From positions 2,480,001-2,544,000 of the forward strand of contig OY764266.1 in assembly GCA_963668365.1 (NCBI GenBank): DNA of 64,000 nucleotides, given 5' to 3'. A program made the translations under genes and the position numbers. Shown in pieces: positions 1-8,811 of this stretch. The notes beneath the pieces were generated by a model. That model ran no database searches and had not been told where the DNA came from. It saw only the letters and a list, made by a program, of their open reading frames with translations. Positions within the stretch are counted from its first letter, which is position 1. Every line of letters starts with the position of its first letter. The DNA comes from VXNE01 sp963668365 (lineage in GTDB: Bacteria > Pseudomonadota > Gammaproteobacteria > Pseudomonadales > Azotimanducaceae).

Positions 1-498
1 CCGCAGTTCCGAGATGTCGAAGGCCGTGCCGTCGGCGATATTCGCGGTGGTGATTTCGGACCCTTGTCCGGCGATCACGGTGGACTGGGCAGAGAGGGTG
101 GCGTAGGGCCGCAGACCGAGGGGACTCTCGTAGCTCATGCTCAGGGTCCAGGAAAGACCCTCCACCTCGTCGGCCGCCCGCTGTCGAACGCAGGCGCCGG
201 GCGGCAGGCAAAAGTTATTCGAACTGGGGAGCAGGAGCTTGTCGACCGGTTGTCGGCTTTCCATGTCGATGACGTCATAGCGTGCGCCTGCGAGCAGGCT
301 CAGGCCATTGCTCCAGTCCGCATTCGCCAGCACGGCGAATCCGAGATCGAGGTAGTCGCCGATGTAGTACTCGGTGTAATCGTCGTCGATCCGGGTGGCG
401 AGCAGCCTCCTGTCGAGCGGTCCGTTGGGCTGCGTGAGGTCCCGGCGGTCAAAGTATTCGTTGGTGTAGTCGTCGGCGTGGTCGAACTCTGTGTAGCG
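1..498 (-). pseudogene. TonB-dependent receptor, 3' part (interrupted by IS66)
   Basis: This is the C-terminal beta-barrel portion of a TonB-dependent outer-membrane receptor. It runs off the left edge of the window. The minus-strand frame reads strands typical of siderophore receptors, for example EYYIGDYLDLGFAVLANADW and LSLLAGARYDVIDMES. It lacks a start because the IS66 element at 507-3476 separates it from its 5' part at 3477-4901. If the element and one copy of the 8-bp target repeat are removed, the frame joins exactly (ASPSA then RYTEF), so the gene was intact before insertion. The substrate cannot be told; ferric-siderophore uptake is the family norm. Translation of this half would need a new start and is unlikely to give a working receptor. 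Confidence 0.85.
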
Positions 499-531
499 CG
501 CCGACGGTAAGCGTTCGGTCGTCCCGTGACG
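499..531. repeat. Left end of IS66 element: target duplication plus inverted repeat
   Basis: The 8-bp target-site duplication cgccgacg lies at 499-506. It is followed by the left inverted repeat starting at 507 with gtaagcgttcggt, the terminal sequence expected for IS66-family elements. The 25-bp repeat matches the right end at 21 of 25 positions. Confidence 0.93.
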
Positions 532-551
532 ATGCGGGGTTTTGGCGGATT

Positions 552-1433
552 CTAGCGATTGAGGATGCGCTTCCAGTCCTTGCGCAGGGGTCGGAGCCAG
601 ATGTCCTTTTTCGGCTTGTCGTAGCGGTTGTTGGTGTCGTAGCGTCCGCGGCCTTGGGTCGTGCCGACATGGTTCCAGCCGGAGGCCCGGTAGACGGCGC
701 CGGTGTAGCGTGGGGTTTCGACGAAGGTCTCGATCAGCACCGGCGTCGTGTTGTAGCGCGCCGTCCAGTCGACGGGCAGTTGGCGTCGGACGATGGCGAG
801 GATGTGCGAGCCGAGGTTGGGGATGTGGATCCAGGGCAGGATCAGGAAGCGCGGGTTGTCGACGACGCGCGGCAGGTTCTTCTGGCGCAGTTCCGGCGTC
901 CAGCCGATGAAGTTGTCGCGCGGGGCCAGCTTCCAGGCGGCGGTCGAGAAGCCGAGCATGGCCAGCGGCGTGCCGTCGTGGGCGTGCACGGCGTAGCGCA
1001 TCTGGGCGCCGACCAGGGTGGTGTAACCGAGGTAGTGGTAGCGGGCGACGAACGCGTTCCAGAGCTGGCCCTCGCGGGTGTAGCCGACGACCGGGCGCAG
1101 GGTGAGCGGACGGACCGCCGCCAGCGTGTCGGGCGGCGGCAGCAGCGGCTGTTCCGTGTCCGGTCCGCAGGTCGCGGGGCGGCGCGGCGGGCGCGGCCAC
1201 TTCGGCGGCGGCAGTTCGATGCGCCCGTCTTTGTGCATGGCCAGCATGACGACACGGGCCATCATGTCCTTGAGACCGCCGTCGGCCTTGAACCAGCCGA
1301 TGCGGCGGCAGAACTCCTTGGACAGGGCGTGGCGGTTGCGCGCTGGCGGGCCGGCGATCAGCGCGCGCAAGAGCGCCATCTCGTCGGCGGTGAAGTCGCG
1401 GCCGTGGTAGCGGCACTCGACGGTATCGGTCAT
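552..1433 (-). CDS. druA: DUF4338 / DruA-family protein carried by IS66
   Basis: This 293-residue protein belongs to the DUF4338 family, the family of DruA from the Druantia anti-phage system. Diagnostic stretches are YHYLGYTTLVGAQMRYAV, AAWKLAPRDNFIGW, NPRFLILPWIHIPNLGSHIL and the C-terminal ETFVETPRYTGAVYRASGWN followed by GTTQGRGRYD. The start is fixed by ATGA overlap: its ATG at 1433 overlaps the transposase stop by 4 bases, implying translational coupling. No other Druantia genes (DruB-E helicase etc.) are present, so a stand-alone defence role is not supported. DUF4338 genes are often found beside transposases, and this one lies inside the inverted repeats and so moves with the element. 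Its role could be in transposition or as cargo; the molecular activity is unknown to me. Confidence 0.85.
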   Translation of the reverse strand: MTDTVECRYHGRDFTADEMALLRALIAGPPARNRHALSKEFCRRIGWFKADGGLKDMMARVVMLAMHKDGRIELPPPKWPRPPRRPATCGPDTEQPLLPPPDTLAAVRPLTLRPVVGYTREGQLWNAFVARYHYLGYTTLVGAQMRYAVHAHDGTPLAMLGFSTAAWKLAPRDNFIGWTPELRQKNLPRVVDNPRFLILPWIHIPNLGSHILAIVRRQLPVDWTARYNTTPVLIETFVETPRYTGAVYRASGWNHVGTTQGRGRYDTNNRYDKPKKDIWLRPLRKDWKRILNR

Positions 1434-3400
1434 GTCGGCGCCGCCAGTTCGCGGCGGCGCGCATCGTCCATCGACCAGGGCAGCCAGGGCGCGGTGTCGT
1501 GCGGCGGCCGGCCGCCGTTGTGCGCGCACGCCGCCAGCCATGCTTCGAGCCAGCGCCGCACGTCGATGCCGTTCAGGTTCAGGGTGCCGACCACCGAGTA
1601 CATGAGCGCCGCGAGCTTCGCGCCGGTCTGCGAGTCGGAACCGAACGACAGGCGCCGTCCGATCACCGGTCCCCTGAGCAGCCTCTCGGCCAGGTTGTTG
1701 TCCATCGGCGTGCGCGGATGCTCGAGGAACACGCTCAGCCCCTCGCGGTGGTTCACCAGCGAGCGCAGCGGCTTGGCTTCGCGGGCATCGTCCGCCAACC
1801 CGGCGAGCTCCCGTTCGGCCGCGGCGAACAGGCCGTCGAGCGCCGCCGCCAGCGCATCCTGCGCCGCGTCGAACGCGGCGCTCTGGCGCTCGATCCCGGC
1901 GTCGTGGCAGGCCAGCCGCGCCTTGTTGAGGCGGTAGAGCGCGGCGATCCGTTCGAGCCATGCCGCGCACCAGCCGGCGAGACCGGCCTGCCCGGCGGCG
2001 CACTGGATGAAGTCGCGGCGCATATGCGCCCAACAGAACTGCAGGATCACCATGCCGCCGCGCAGCCGCGCCAGCTTCTTGTAGGCGCTGTAGCGGTCGC
2101 AGACGAGCACCGTGCCGGAGCGCAGCTCGCCGAACAGCGTCTGCGCCGCCGCCGCGCTGCGGCTCGGGTCGATGTGGAAGTACACCGCGTCGTTGCCGAC
2201 CGCGGTCCACAGCCAGGCGCGGCTGGAGCGGCCCGCGGCCCGCAGCGCCTGCACCCGCCAGGTGGTCTCGTCGGCGTGGCGTAGCGCGGATGCGTTCTGG
2301 TGCGCGCGGATCGCTTCGGCGAGCGGCTCGAACAGGGGCACGAAACGCGGCGCGCTGTCGGCCAGTGTGCCGGGCGCCACCGGCAGCCCGTGGTCACCCA
2401 GCCACGCGGCGACCCGGTGCAGCGGGCGCCGGCACGCGTAGTGCTCGAACAGGAAGCGCGACCATACGCTGGCGCCGTACGGCGTGCTGGGGAACAGCCG
2501 CGGCACCGGCGCTGCCGTGCGTTGCGCTGGCGACGATGCGCAGCCGCAGCTGCGCCGCCAGCGCCCGCGTCGGATCACCCGCCGGTGGGCGTGCACCTCG
2601 ATCTCGAGAAGCGACGACTCGTCGGCGCCGTTCGCTGCGTAGGGCTTCCCGCACGCCGCGCAGACTCGCGCTTGCGCCGGCGGGGCGCGCACCTCCAGGC
2701 GTTCCTCGATGCCGGGACGCGGCGTGCGTCCGTGGCCGGGCGCGCCGCGGCGCTGACCGCGCCGGCGGCCGCTGCGCGGCGTCTCCTGCTTCTCGCTCCG
2801 GCGCCCGTACAGCGTCCCGGACAGCACCGCCGCGGTGGCGCGCAGCTTCGACAACTCCGCTTCCAGCGTCCCGACCCGGGCCTGCGACGCCTGCGCGGTC
2901 CGCCGCAGCCGGGCGTTCTCCTGCGTCAACGCGTTGAGCGCGCTCTGCTGGCGCCGCGACCGGCGCCGAGCCTGACGCAACTCGGCGTCCGCCTGGGCCT
3001 GCACCCGCGCCACCGCCTTGCGCAGCTGCGCGACCTCCCGGCGCAGCGATATCTCCGTACCGCGCGGCTGCGGGTCGACGCCCGCTTCCCCGAGCAGCCG
3101 CGTCAGACGTGCCACCTCGGCTTCGAGAAACAGCGCGTTCTTCGCCGCGCGGCGCGCCTCGTTCGCGTCTTCCACCGCCGCAAGCCGCTTGCGGCGCGCC
3201 TCCTTGAACTGCCACCGCAACGACTCCGCCGCCCTACGCGCCACCACCTCCGCCCACTTCAACTCCTCCGCGCGCGCTTCGGCGGCCTCCGCCCGCGCGA
3301 GGGTCTGCTCGTACAGCCGCCGCCAGTCCCGCGGCGTGCGCACCAATGCCCCCTCCGCAACCTCGGGGACCGCAGCGACTTCCGTATCGCGATACGCCAT
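1430..3400 (-). CDS. tnpC: IS66 family transposase (TnpC-like)
   Basis: This is a DDE transposase of about 656 residues. The N-terminal 200 residues are a long Ala/Glu/Arg-rich coiled coil. Next come a basic linker (RRSEKQ, as in IS66 TnpC) and a zinc-finger-like CAACGKPY...CGC segment. The catalytic core includes LRHADETTWRV, GTVLVCDRYSAYKK, CWAHMRRDFIQ and MDNNLAERLLRGPVIGRR. The family normally has about 500 residues, so the coiled-coil region is longer than usual. The start is uncertain: ATG at 3400 has a weak GGTGG upstream, while ATG 3412 and TTG 3424 are also in frame. The stop overlaps the DruA start by 4 bases. Confidence 0.92.
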   Translation of the reverse strand: MAYRDTEVAAVPEVAEGALVRTPRDWRRLYEQTLARAEAAEARAEELKWAEVVARRAAESLRWQFKEARRKRLAAVEDANEARRAAKNALFLEAEVARLTRLLGEAGVDPQPRGTEISLRREVAQLRKAVARVQAQADAELRQARRRSRRQQSALNALTQENARLRRTAQASQARVGTLEAELSKLRATAAVLSGTLYGRRSEKQETPRSGRRRGQRRGAPGHGRTPRPGIEERLEVRAPPAQARVCAACGKPYAANGADESSLLEIEVHAHRRVIRRGRWRRSCGCASSPAQRTAAPVPRLFPSTPYGASVWSRFLFEHYACRRPLHRVAAWLGDHGLPVAPGTLADSAPRFVPLFEPLAEAIRAHQNASALRHADETTWRVQALRAAGRSSRAWLWTAVGNDAVYFHIDPSRSAAAAQTLFGELRSGTVLVCDRYSAYKKLARLRGGMVILQFCWAHMRRDFIQCAAGQAGLAGWCAAWLERIAALYRLNKARLACHDAGIERQSAAFDAAQDALAAALDGLFAAAERELAGLADDAREAKPLRSLVNHREGLSVFLEHPRTPMDNNLAERLLRGPVIGRRLSFGSDSQTGAKLAALMYSVVGTLNLNGIDVRRWLEAWLAACAHNGGRPPHDTAPWLPWSMDDARRRELAAPT

Positions 3401-3446
3401 GGCGGCCACCATAGCGGAACGCAAATCGTGTTACCAGTCCCAGAAG

Positions 3447-4901
3447 CTAAACGTCACGACTCCACCGAACGCTTACCGCCGACGGAGATGCCTGTACGGA
3501 AGCCTCTGCGCCGCCGACCTCGAACTCGTTGGACACCACCAGCTTCTCCTCCAGCACCCAGGTGTGGTGGAACTGGGAGAATCCATAGGCAGATTCGGCT
3601 AACGTGTCGGCGGACTCGAAGAACAACTGGTTTTTCCACTCACAGCCGTTCTCCGCGAAGATGATCGTGTCGAAGTAGACGGTCAGTACCCGGCTGTCGA
3701 GGAGATCATCCGGGTCGACCAGGACCTGGTTGGGTTGAAGTTGCGCGATGCCCGGGTTCGCCAGGCGCAAAAGGTCGGGACGGCAGCCGAAAACGGCGAT
3801 GTCTCCGATGGCGCAGGTTCCCGGGAAGGGGCCGGGGTGCCGCAGGGCGCCAGGATCGCCGGGTGTCAGTCCGGCGGCGAACGGGTTCAGGTCCGTAAAG
3901 CCGTCGTTGTCGACATCGAACTCCTGGTGCGAGATGCGGCCATCGCCGTCGGCATCCAGCGGCGGCGGCTGCCCGGTGACATAGATGCCGCGGTCGATGA
4001 GTTCCTGCGTCAGGCGGTTCCAGCCCCCGACCTGATTGCCTTGGTGGTCGTGGTACATGCCGCCGAACTCCAGGTGCCAGCGGTCCGCAAGGTCCGTGTC
4101 GAACGATGCCTGCAGTAGGGTCTGCCGCGTGCCGGTGTCACGATAGTAGCTGCCCGAATCTTCAAACTCCCCGTACACGTAGTAGCCGAAATGGCGTCCT
4201 CCGAACGGTTCCGCGCCGCCGACCTCGGCGCTTAAGGTTCGCTTGTCCCAACTCCCGAAGTCCGCGCCGACGGCCCCGGTCGCGTCGTCAATGAACTCGC
4301 CCGTTTTCTCGATCCTGGCGGATTTGGGGTTGAAGTTGAGGTAGCCGCCGATCTTCGCCGGTCCGTAGATCGGGGATGCGGGCCCGCGCACGATGTCGAC
4401 GCGGTCCGACGCGCCGATGGGAGTCGGATAGTTGCCGGGATTGTCGAGCCGGCGGACGCCCCGGAAGTACGTCTCGCCGGGCGTGCCGCGGATGTCCAGC
4501 GACCCGGCGACGCCGAAGAACGACTGCGTGAAGCTTCCGGGGGCCAGCGCGATCAACTCGTCGATGTCGCGCATGTTGAAGCGGTCCATCATTTCCGCGC
4601 TGACCGTCGAGACGGACCTCGGCGTCTCCAGCAGCGACTTGCCGAAGCCGAAGACGGTCTTTACATCATCTCCCGGCAGGCTGCCGAGATCGCCGACGAC
4701 CACGATCTCCTCGATGACGCCGGACGTATCCGGAGTTCCATTGGTTTCGGTTTCTTCCTCGGCGGGCGCCCACGGCGCTGCGAAGATCAGGATGGAGGCG
4801 GTCCACAGCGCGGATCCCGTGGGTGCCGTCGAGCGGGAAACGTCGCAGATCCGGTCTGCCTTTTCGTCCACTTGCGCTCCGCGCAATAGAGCGCCGTTCA
4901 T
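3447..4901 (-). pseudogene. TonB-dependent receptor, 5' part (interrupted by IS66)
   Basis: This is the N-terminal part of the same receptor as 1-498. The ATG at 4901 (MNGALLRG) is preferred because gaagg lies just upstream; an upstream in-frame ATG exists at 5018. A hydrophobic stretch (ALWTASILIFAAP) serves as signal peptide. The TonB box-like IEEIVVVGD is followed by a plug domain (TPRSVSTVSAEMMDRFN, DIRGTPGETYFRGVRRL, SDRVDIVRGPASPIYGP) and the first barrel strands. An acidic extracellular-type insertion contains a canonical EF-hand-like loop, DADGDGRISHQE, and a second acidic loop DVDNDGFTDLNP. The frame runs 30 bases into the IS66 right end and stops at 3447. The truncated product lacks most of the barrel and should be non-functional. 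Confidence 0.88.
3452..3484. repeat. Right end of IS66 element: inverted repeat plus target duplication
   Basis: The right inverted repeat occupies 3452-3476 (complement begins gtaagcgttcggt). It is followed directly by the second copy of the target duplication cgccgacg at 3477-3484. Confidence 0.93.
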
Positions 4902-5073
4902 CGTGCAGCCTTCGTACACCCGGAAGAAAGAGAAGAGTGCCGCAACTGTATCTGATTCGGCGCGCTCAGTCGGACAACGGCATCCGGGCAATCCCGCGAG
5001 CACCGAAGTGCCGCGCACTGTCTACGGACGGATGTGGGGACGAACCGCGCCGCCAATGACTCGACCCGGGGCG

Positions 5074-5694
5074 TCAGCCGTCATTCTGGTCGGGACCAGG
5101 CGTTTCATCCGCATGGCGGGCGTGCTGTTCCACCGCGCGCAATCGGGAGTCCAGACCCACCACGGCTGTCCGGATGGCGGCGACCCCCACTTCCACCGAG
5201 CGCAGGCGGTCATCGATCCTGTTGATATCATTGCCCAGGTCGGTGCGCAACTTCTCGATGTCGGCGCGGAGCTCCTGGCGCAGCCCGCCCATGTCGTCGC
5301 GCAGTTCCTGGCGTAGCCCGCCCGTGTCGGCACCCAGTTCCTGGCGCAGCACGCCCATGTCGGCACCCAGTTCCTGGCGCAGCACGCCCATGTCGGCCCC
5401 CAGTTCCTGGCGTAGCACGCTCATGTCGTCGCGCAGTTCCTGACGCAGCCAGCCCATGTCCTGACGCAGCCCGCCCATGTCCTGGCGCAGTTGGCCTATC
5501 TCGCTGCCCAAGTGCGAGTGGGCTGTCTGGATCATCGTCCCAAGGGTCAGGGCGACGGTGATCGTGGTGGTCAGCATCGCGATGGTTCTGCCGTCAAGCC
5601 AGGTAGGCATGCCATGCTTGTCGTTGCTCTGTTTCATGGCGAAATGCTCAGGGTCGGAATCCTGACTCTGCCTGCTGCAGATGCGTTTTGCCAT
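5074..5694 (-). CDS. Membrane-anchored coiled-coil repeat protein
   Basis: This 206-residue protein has a single N-terminal membrane span (TIAMLTTTITVALTLGTMI, about residues 37-56). A long repetitive helix follows, built from 11-residue units of the pattern LRQELGADMGV (about residues 67-165), and the protein ends in a polar, acidic tail. The periodicity and Leu/Met spacing predict a right-handed hendecad coiled coil, likely oligomeric and periplasmic. The DNA contains five near-identical 33-bp units (5281-5445). The start at 5694 has cgggag about 12 bases upstream; internal ATGs at 5637 and 5610 are possible. Many bacteria have such short coiled-coil anchors, and no specific function can be assigned. 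It stands alone between the receptor gene and the ThDP enzyme. Confidence 0.7.
   Translation of the reverse strand: MAKRICSRQSQDSDPEHFAMKQSNDKHGMPTWLDGRTIAMLTTTITVALTLGTMIQTAHSHLGSEIGQLRQDMGGLRQDMGWLRQELRDDMSVLRQELGADMGVLRQELGADMGVLRQELGADTGGLRQELRDDMGGLRQELRADIEKLRTDLGNDINRIDDRLRSVEVGVAAIRTAVVGLDSRLRAVEQHARHADETPGPDQNDG
5281..5445. repeat. Five tandem 33-bp repeats inside coiled-coil gene
   Basis: There are five consecutive 33-bp units, each containing the core cagttcctg(g/a)cg and each coding 11 residues on the minus strand. Two central units are almost identical, so the copy number could change by slippage without breaking the frame. Confidence 0.85.
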
Positions 5695-5756
5695 AAGACA
5701 ATAACACTCCCGACCGTGCGAGATCGCTTAATCTGGCCGCCATGCCAACGGTTGGG

Positions 5757-7400
5757 TCAGCGGTCGCGAAGGCTGGAAAGCGTCGCGGCTGGCGTAATCG
5801 CTTCCGGATCGACGATGAGGTGCAGCAGCGCGGGGGCGCCGGCTTTCCTTGCTCGGCTAAAAGCCGCAGGGAAGTCATGGTCGTTCTCGACCCGTTCGCC
5901 ATAAGCGCCGCAGGCGCGCGCCAATGCGGCGAAATCGGGATTGGCGAGCGATGTGGCGTGAACGCGCCCCGGAAACGCCCGTTCCTGGTGCGCCCGGATG
6001 GTGCCGTACATGCCGTTGTCGGCGACCAGGACGACGACGCGCGCGTTGTGCTGTGCGGCGGTTGCAAGTTCCTGCCCCGTCATCTGGAAGCAGCCGTCGC
6101 CGGCGAAGCAGACCACCGCGCGTTCGGGGTGGCGCAGTTTTGCCGCGATGGCGGCGGGCAGTCCGTAACCCATCGAGCCGGAGGTGGACGCGATCTGCGT
6201 GCCGAACCGGCGGAACCGATGGAACCGGTGAATCCATCCCGAGTAGTTGCCGGCGCCGTTGGTCACGACCATGTCCGGACCGCCGACTTCCCGCAGCGTG
6301 GCCATGACATGCCCCATCGTCAGTTTTCCGGGTGAAGGGTGCGGCAGCTTCGACCACTCGAGATAGCCGGCGTGCAGCGCGCCGATGTGCGCGGGACGTT
6401 TGCCGCGCGCCGCGGCCGCACGGAGAAACGGCCCGGGACGCGCCTGGATCGCGAGTACGGCCGGATGGACGCGCTGCAGTTCCCGGCTGTCCGGATGGAC
6501 GTGGACCACGGGAGTTCCGGGGGAGGGAAGGGTGTACGACTGGCTGGGTATTTCCGAGAACCGCGTCCCCAGAAGGACCAGGAGATCGGTCTCCTCCACG
6601 GCGCGGCGCAATGCCGGATTGATTCCGATGCCGATGTCGCCCGCGTAATGGGGGTGTTCGTGGTCGAATAGCTGCTGGCGGCGGAACACGCAGGCCACGG
6701 GTGCGCCAGCGGTCTCGGCAAAGACCGTGAGCGCCGCGACGTCCGCGGCGCTCCAGAGGGATCCGCCGACTACGACGAAAGGTCGCTTCGCGGCCTGCAG
6801 ACGCGCGTCAAAGGCGCGAATCAGCGCATCGTCGGGCGTTGTTTCCCCCACCTCCACGCGGGTGGCGGCAGGTTCGGCGCAGGCGTCCCCCAGCATGTCC
6901 TCAGGCAGCGAGACCACGGTGGGACCCGGCCGTTCCGACAGGGCGACGCGGAAGGCGCGCGCGACCTCTGCAGGCATCCTGCTGGCGTCTTCCACCTCGA
7001 CGACGGACTTCGCCATGCCCCCGAAGAACTTCGCGAAGTCCATCTCCTGAAAGGCGTCCCGGCCCTTCGCCGCACGTGCGACCTGGCCGGCGAACAGCAC
7101 GAGAGGCGTCGAGTCCTGCTGGGCGACGTGGACGCCGGAACTCGCGTTCGTGGCGCCAGGCCCGCGGGTGACGAAGACGACGCCAGGACGTCCGGTCAGC
7201 TTGCCGTCCGCCTCCGCCATCATGGCGGCGGCGCCCTCCTGCCGGGCCACCACCGTCTCGATGGACGAGTCCCGCAGGGCATCGAGCACGTCGAGATAGC
7301 TCTCCCCGGGAACACAGAAGACGCGGTCGACACCCTGGTTCTCAAGGGTCTCGACCAGCGCTCGGGCGGCGGTTCGCGGCATGGTCCGGTCGTGGTTCAT
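5757..7400 (-). CDS. Thiamine-diphosphate-dependent enzyme (acetolactate synthase-like)
   Basis: This 547-residue enzyme has the three-domain ThDP fold of the acetolactate synthase/benzoylformate decarboxylase group. The N-terminal pyrimidine-binding domain carries the catalytic glutamate in VARQEGAAAMMAEADG (about Glu55). A central FAD/nucleotide-like domain contains VVVGGSLWSAADV. The C-terminal PP domain has the GDG...N metal/diphosphate motif (GDGCFQMTGQE then ADNGMYGT). It acts on a 2-oxo acid in the cytoplasm, but the substrate cannot be read from sequence. No small regulatory subunit or other branched-chain biosynthesis gene is adjacent, so a true IlvB role is unlikely. It is divergent from the RND adaptor at 7608. 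A second in-frame start lies at 7382 (MPRTAARA). A degraded copy of its last 40 codons lies at 28617-28740. Confidence 0.85.
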   Translation of the reverse strand: MNHDRTMPRTAARALVETLENQGVDRVFCVPGESYLDVLDALRDSSIETVVARQEGAAAMMAEADGKLTGRPGVVFVTRGPGATNASSGVHVAQQDSTPLVLFAGQVARAAKGRDAFQEMDFAKFFGGMAKSVVEVEDASRMPAEVARAFRVALSERPGPTVVSLPEDMLGDACAEPAATRVEVGETTPDDALIRAFDARLQAAKRPFVVVGGSLWSAADVAALTVFAETAGAPVACVFRRQQLFDHEHPHYAGDIGIGINPALRRAVEETDLLVLLGTRFSEIPSQSYTLPSPGTPVVHVHPDSRELQRVHPAVLAIQARPGPFLRAAAARGKRPAHIGALHAGYLEWSKLPHPSPGKLTMGHVMATLREVGGPDMVVTNGAGNYSGWIHRFHRFRRFGTQIASTSGSMGYGLPAAIAAKLRHPERAVVCFAGDGCFQMTGQELATAAQHNARVVVLVADNGMYGTIRAHQERAFPGRVHATSLANPDFAALARACGAYGERVENDHDFPAAFSRARKAGAPALLHLIVDPEAITPAATLSSLRDR

Positions 7401-7607
7401 CCGCAGCTATGGTACAGGCGGCGGGACGCGAGGTTTCGTCGCCGGACTGGTTGCTATACTCGCGGTGCCCATTCGACTTTGGGGCAGGTTGGAAATCGGC
7501 ATGGGTAGCTACGCAATCATGGACACTCCGACGGCGCCCTTGGCGACCGCGGGCCTCATTGGGTCCGTGATGCCGCCCGCCGCCGCCACGTTGGCCAGCA
7601 CGCGACC

Positions 7608-8811
7608 ATGAGCAGGCGGACCGGACTTCTGATCGCCGGGGCGATCGTGCTTGCAGCAATCGCCCTCGCCGTCCTCCTCGTTTCCCTCGCGCCGGAACCT
7701 GAACGCCGCGATCCGCCCTCGCGGATACCGTTCGTCGACACCGCGAGTATCGTCGAGGGATCCGGTGCCATACCCGTGCGCGGCGCCGGAGTTGTGCGGC
7801 CCTCCGCCGAGATAGATCTTGCGCCGCAGGTTGGGGGACGCGTGGTCTGGGTAGATCCCGGATTCCGCAGTGGCGGGCGGGTCGACGAGGGCCAGGCGGT
7901 TTTCCGTATCGACGAGGCGGACTACGTCTACCGGGTGCGCGAGGCGGAAGCTGCGCTGGCTGCCCGCAAGGTGGCCCTGCTCGAAGCCGAGGAGGCCGCA
8001 GCGATTGCGAGCGACGAATATGCGCGCTTCTCGGCGCAACGGACCGAAGAATCGGACGCACCCAATCCCCTGACCGTCCGCCAGCCGCAGTTGGAGGCTG
8101 CCCGCGCAGCGCTCGGGCGGGAGGAAGCCAGGCTTGCCCAGGCCAATATCGAGTTGGCCCGCACCCGAGTCGAGTCGCCGTTCGAAGGCATCGTGCGGGA
8201 AGAATGGGTCGATCCAGGCCAGGTGGTGGCCGCGGACCAGCCTGTCGGAAAACTCTTTTCCACCGAGGCGGTTGAAGTCGTCGTGCCGCTGACCGACGCC
8301 GACGCGGCGTTGATCCCCGGGCTGTGGGCCGATGGATCGGACGATGGTGAAGAAAGCGTCGCGGCCCGCGTATGGGCGACCTACGGTGACGTGCGGGAGT
8401 CCTGGCAGGGTTTCGTGGATCGGGCGGAAGCGTCGCTCGACCCGGAGACGCGCACGATCCAGGTGATCGTGCGGGTGCCGGATCCCTTCGACACCGACGG
8501 TACCCGGCCGCCGCTGCTGGTGGGCAAGTTCGCGCAAGTGGATATCGAAGGGCGGGCGCCGGAGCGTTACTTCAGGATTCGTCGCGCCGCAGCCGGGCGA
8601 TGAAGTCTGGTCCGTGCGCCGCGGCGGGACCGTGCGAATCGTGCCGGTGCGCGTGCTGCAGCGCCTGGACGACGAGGTCTTCGTAACCGGCGCACTTGAT
8701 CCCGCCGAGCGGGCCATTGTCGGCGGCGTCCGCTTCGCGACGGACGGCATGGAGGTGCGGGTCTCGGAGCGCCCGGTTTCGCAAACGGCGGTCCCGTCGC
8801 CCTCTGGATGA
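7608..8811 (+). pseudogene. RND efflux adaptor, HlyD/MFP family (copy A, frameshifted)
   Basis: This is a periplasmic adaptor of an RND pump. It has an N-terminal signal anchor (LLIAGAIVLAAIALAVLLVS), a lipoyl half-motif (EIDLAPQVGGRVVWVDPGF), an alpha-hairpin (about residues 100-160) and a beta-barrel domain. It is clearly paralogous to 35397-36596. The frame stops at 8603 after IRRAAAGR, whereas the paralogue continues for about 60 residues. The missing tail is present one frame over at 8588-8811 (GDEVWSVRRGGTVRIVPVRV and onward). Comparison with copy B suggests a net loss of about 5 bases (or a gain of 1) near 8590. The restored reading frame ends in ATGA overlap with the pump gene. This is either genuine decay or a sequence error. 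Confidence 0.82.

Larger units (their letters stand above)
507..3476 (-). mobile_element. IS66-family insertion sequence with DruA passenger
   Basis: This is a complete insertion sequence of 2970 bp. It has 25-bp terminal inverted repeats (first 13 bases identical, beginning gtaagcg), flanked by perfect 8-bp direct repeats cgccgacg at 499-506 and 3477-3484. Both IR sequence and duplication length fit the IS66 family. It encodes a single large TnpC-type transposase and a DUF4338 protein. No tnpA or tnpB is present, which resembles the reduced (ISBst12-like) branch of the family. The identical flanks and open reading frames suggest a fairly recent insertion. It disrupts a TonB-dependent receptor gene. 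Confidence 0.93.

Noticed and set aside
552..1433. A Druantia defence system
   Set aside because: Only the DruA-family protein is present, inside an IS. No DruB-E genes or large helicase are nearby, so calling a defence system is not supported.
552..2210. A 552-codon frame covering DruA and part of the transposase
   Set aside because: Only its last 293 codons, from ATG 1433, match a protein family. The upstream part is out of frame with the transposase and has shadow composition.
7455..7460. tatact upstream of adaptor copy A considered as a promoter
   Set aside because: No acceptable -35 hexamer at proper spacing and no palindrome like that of copy B.
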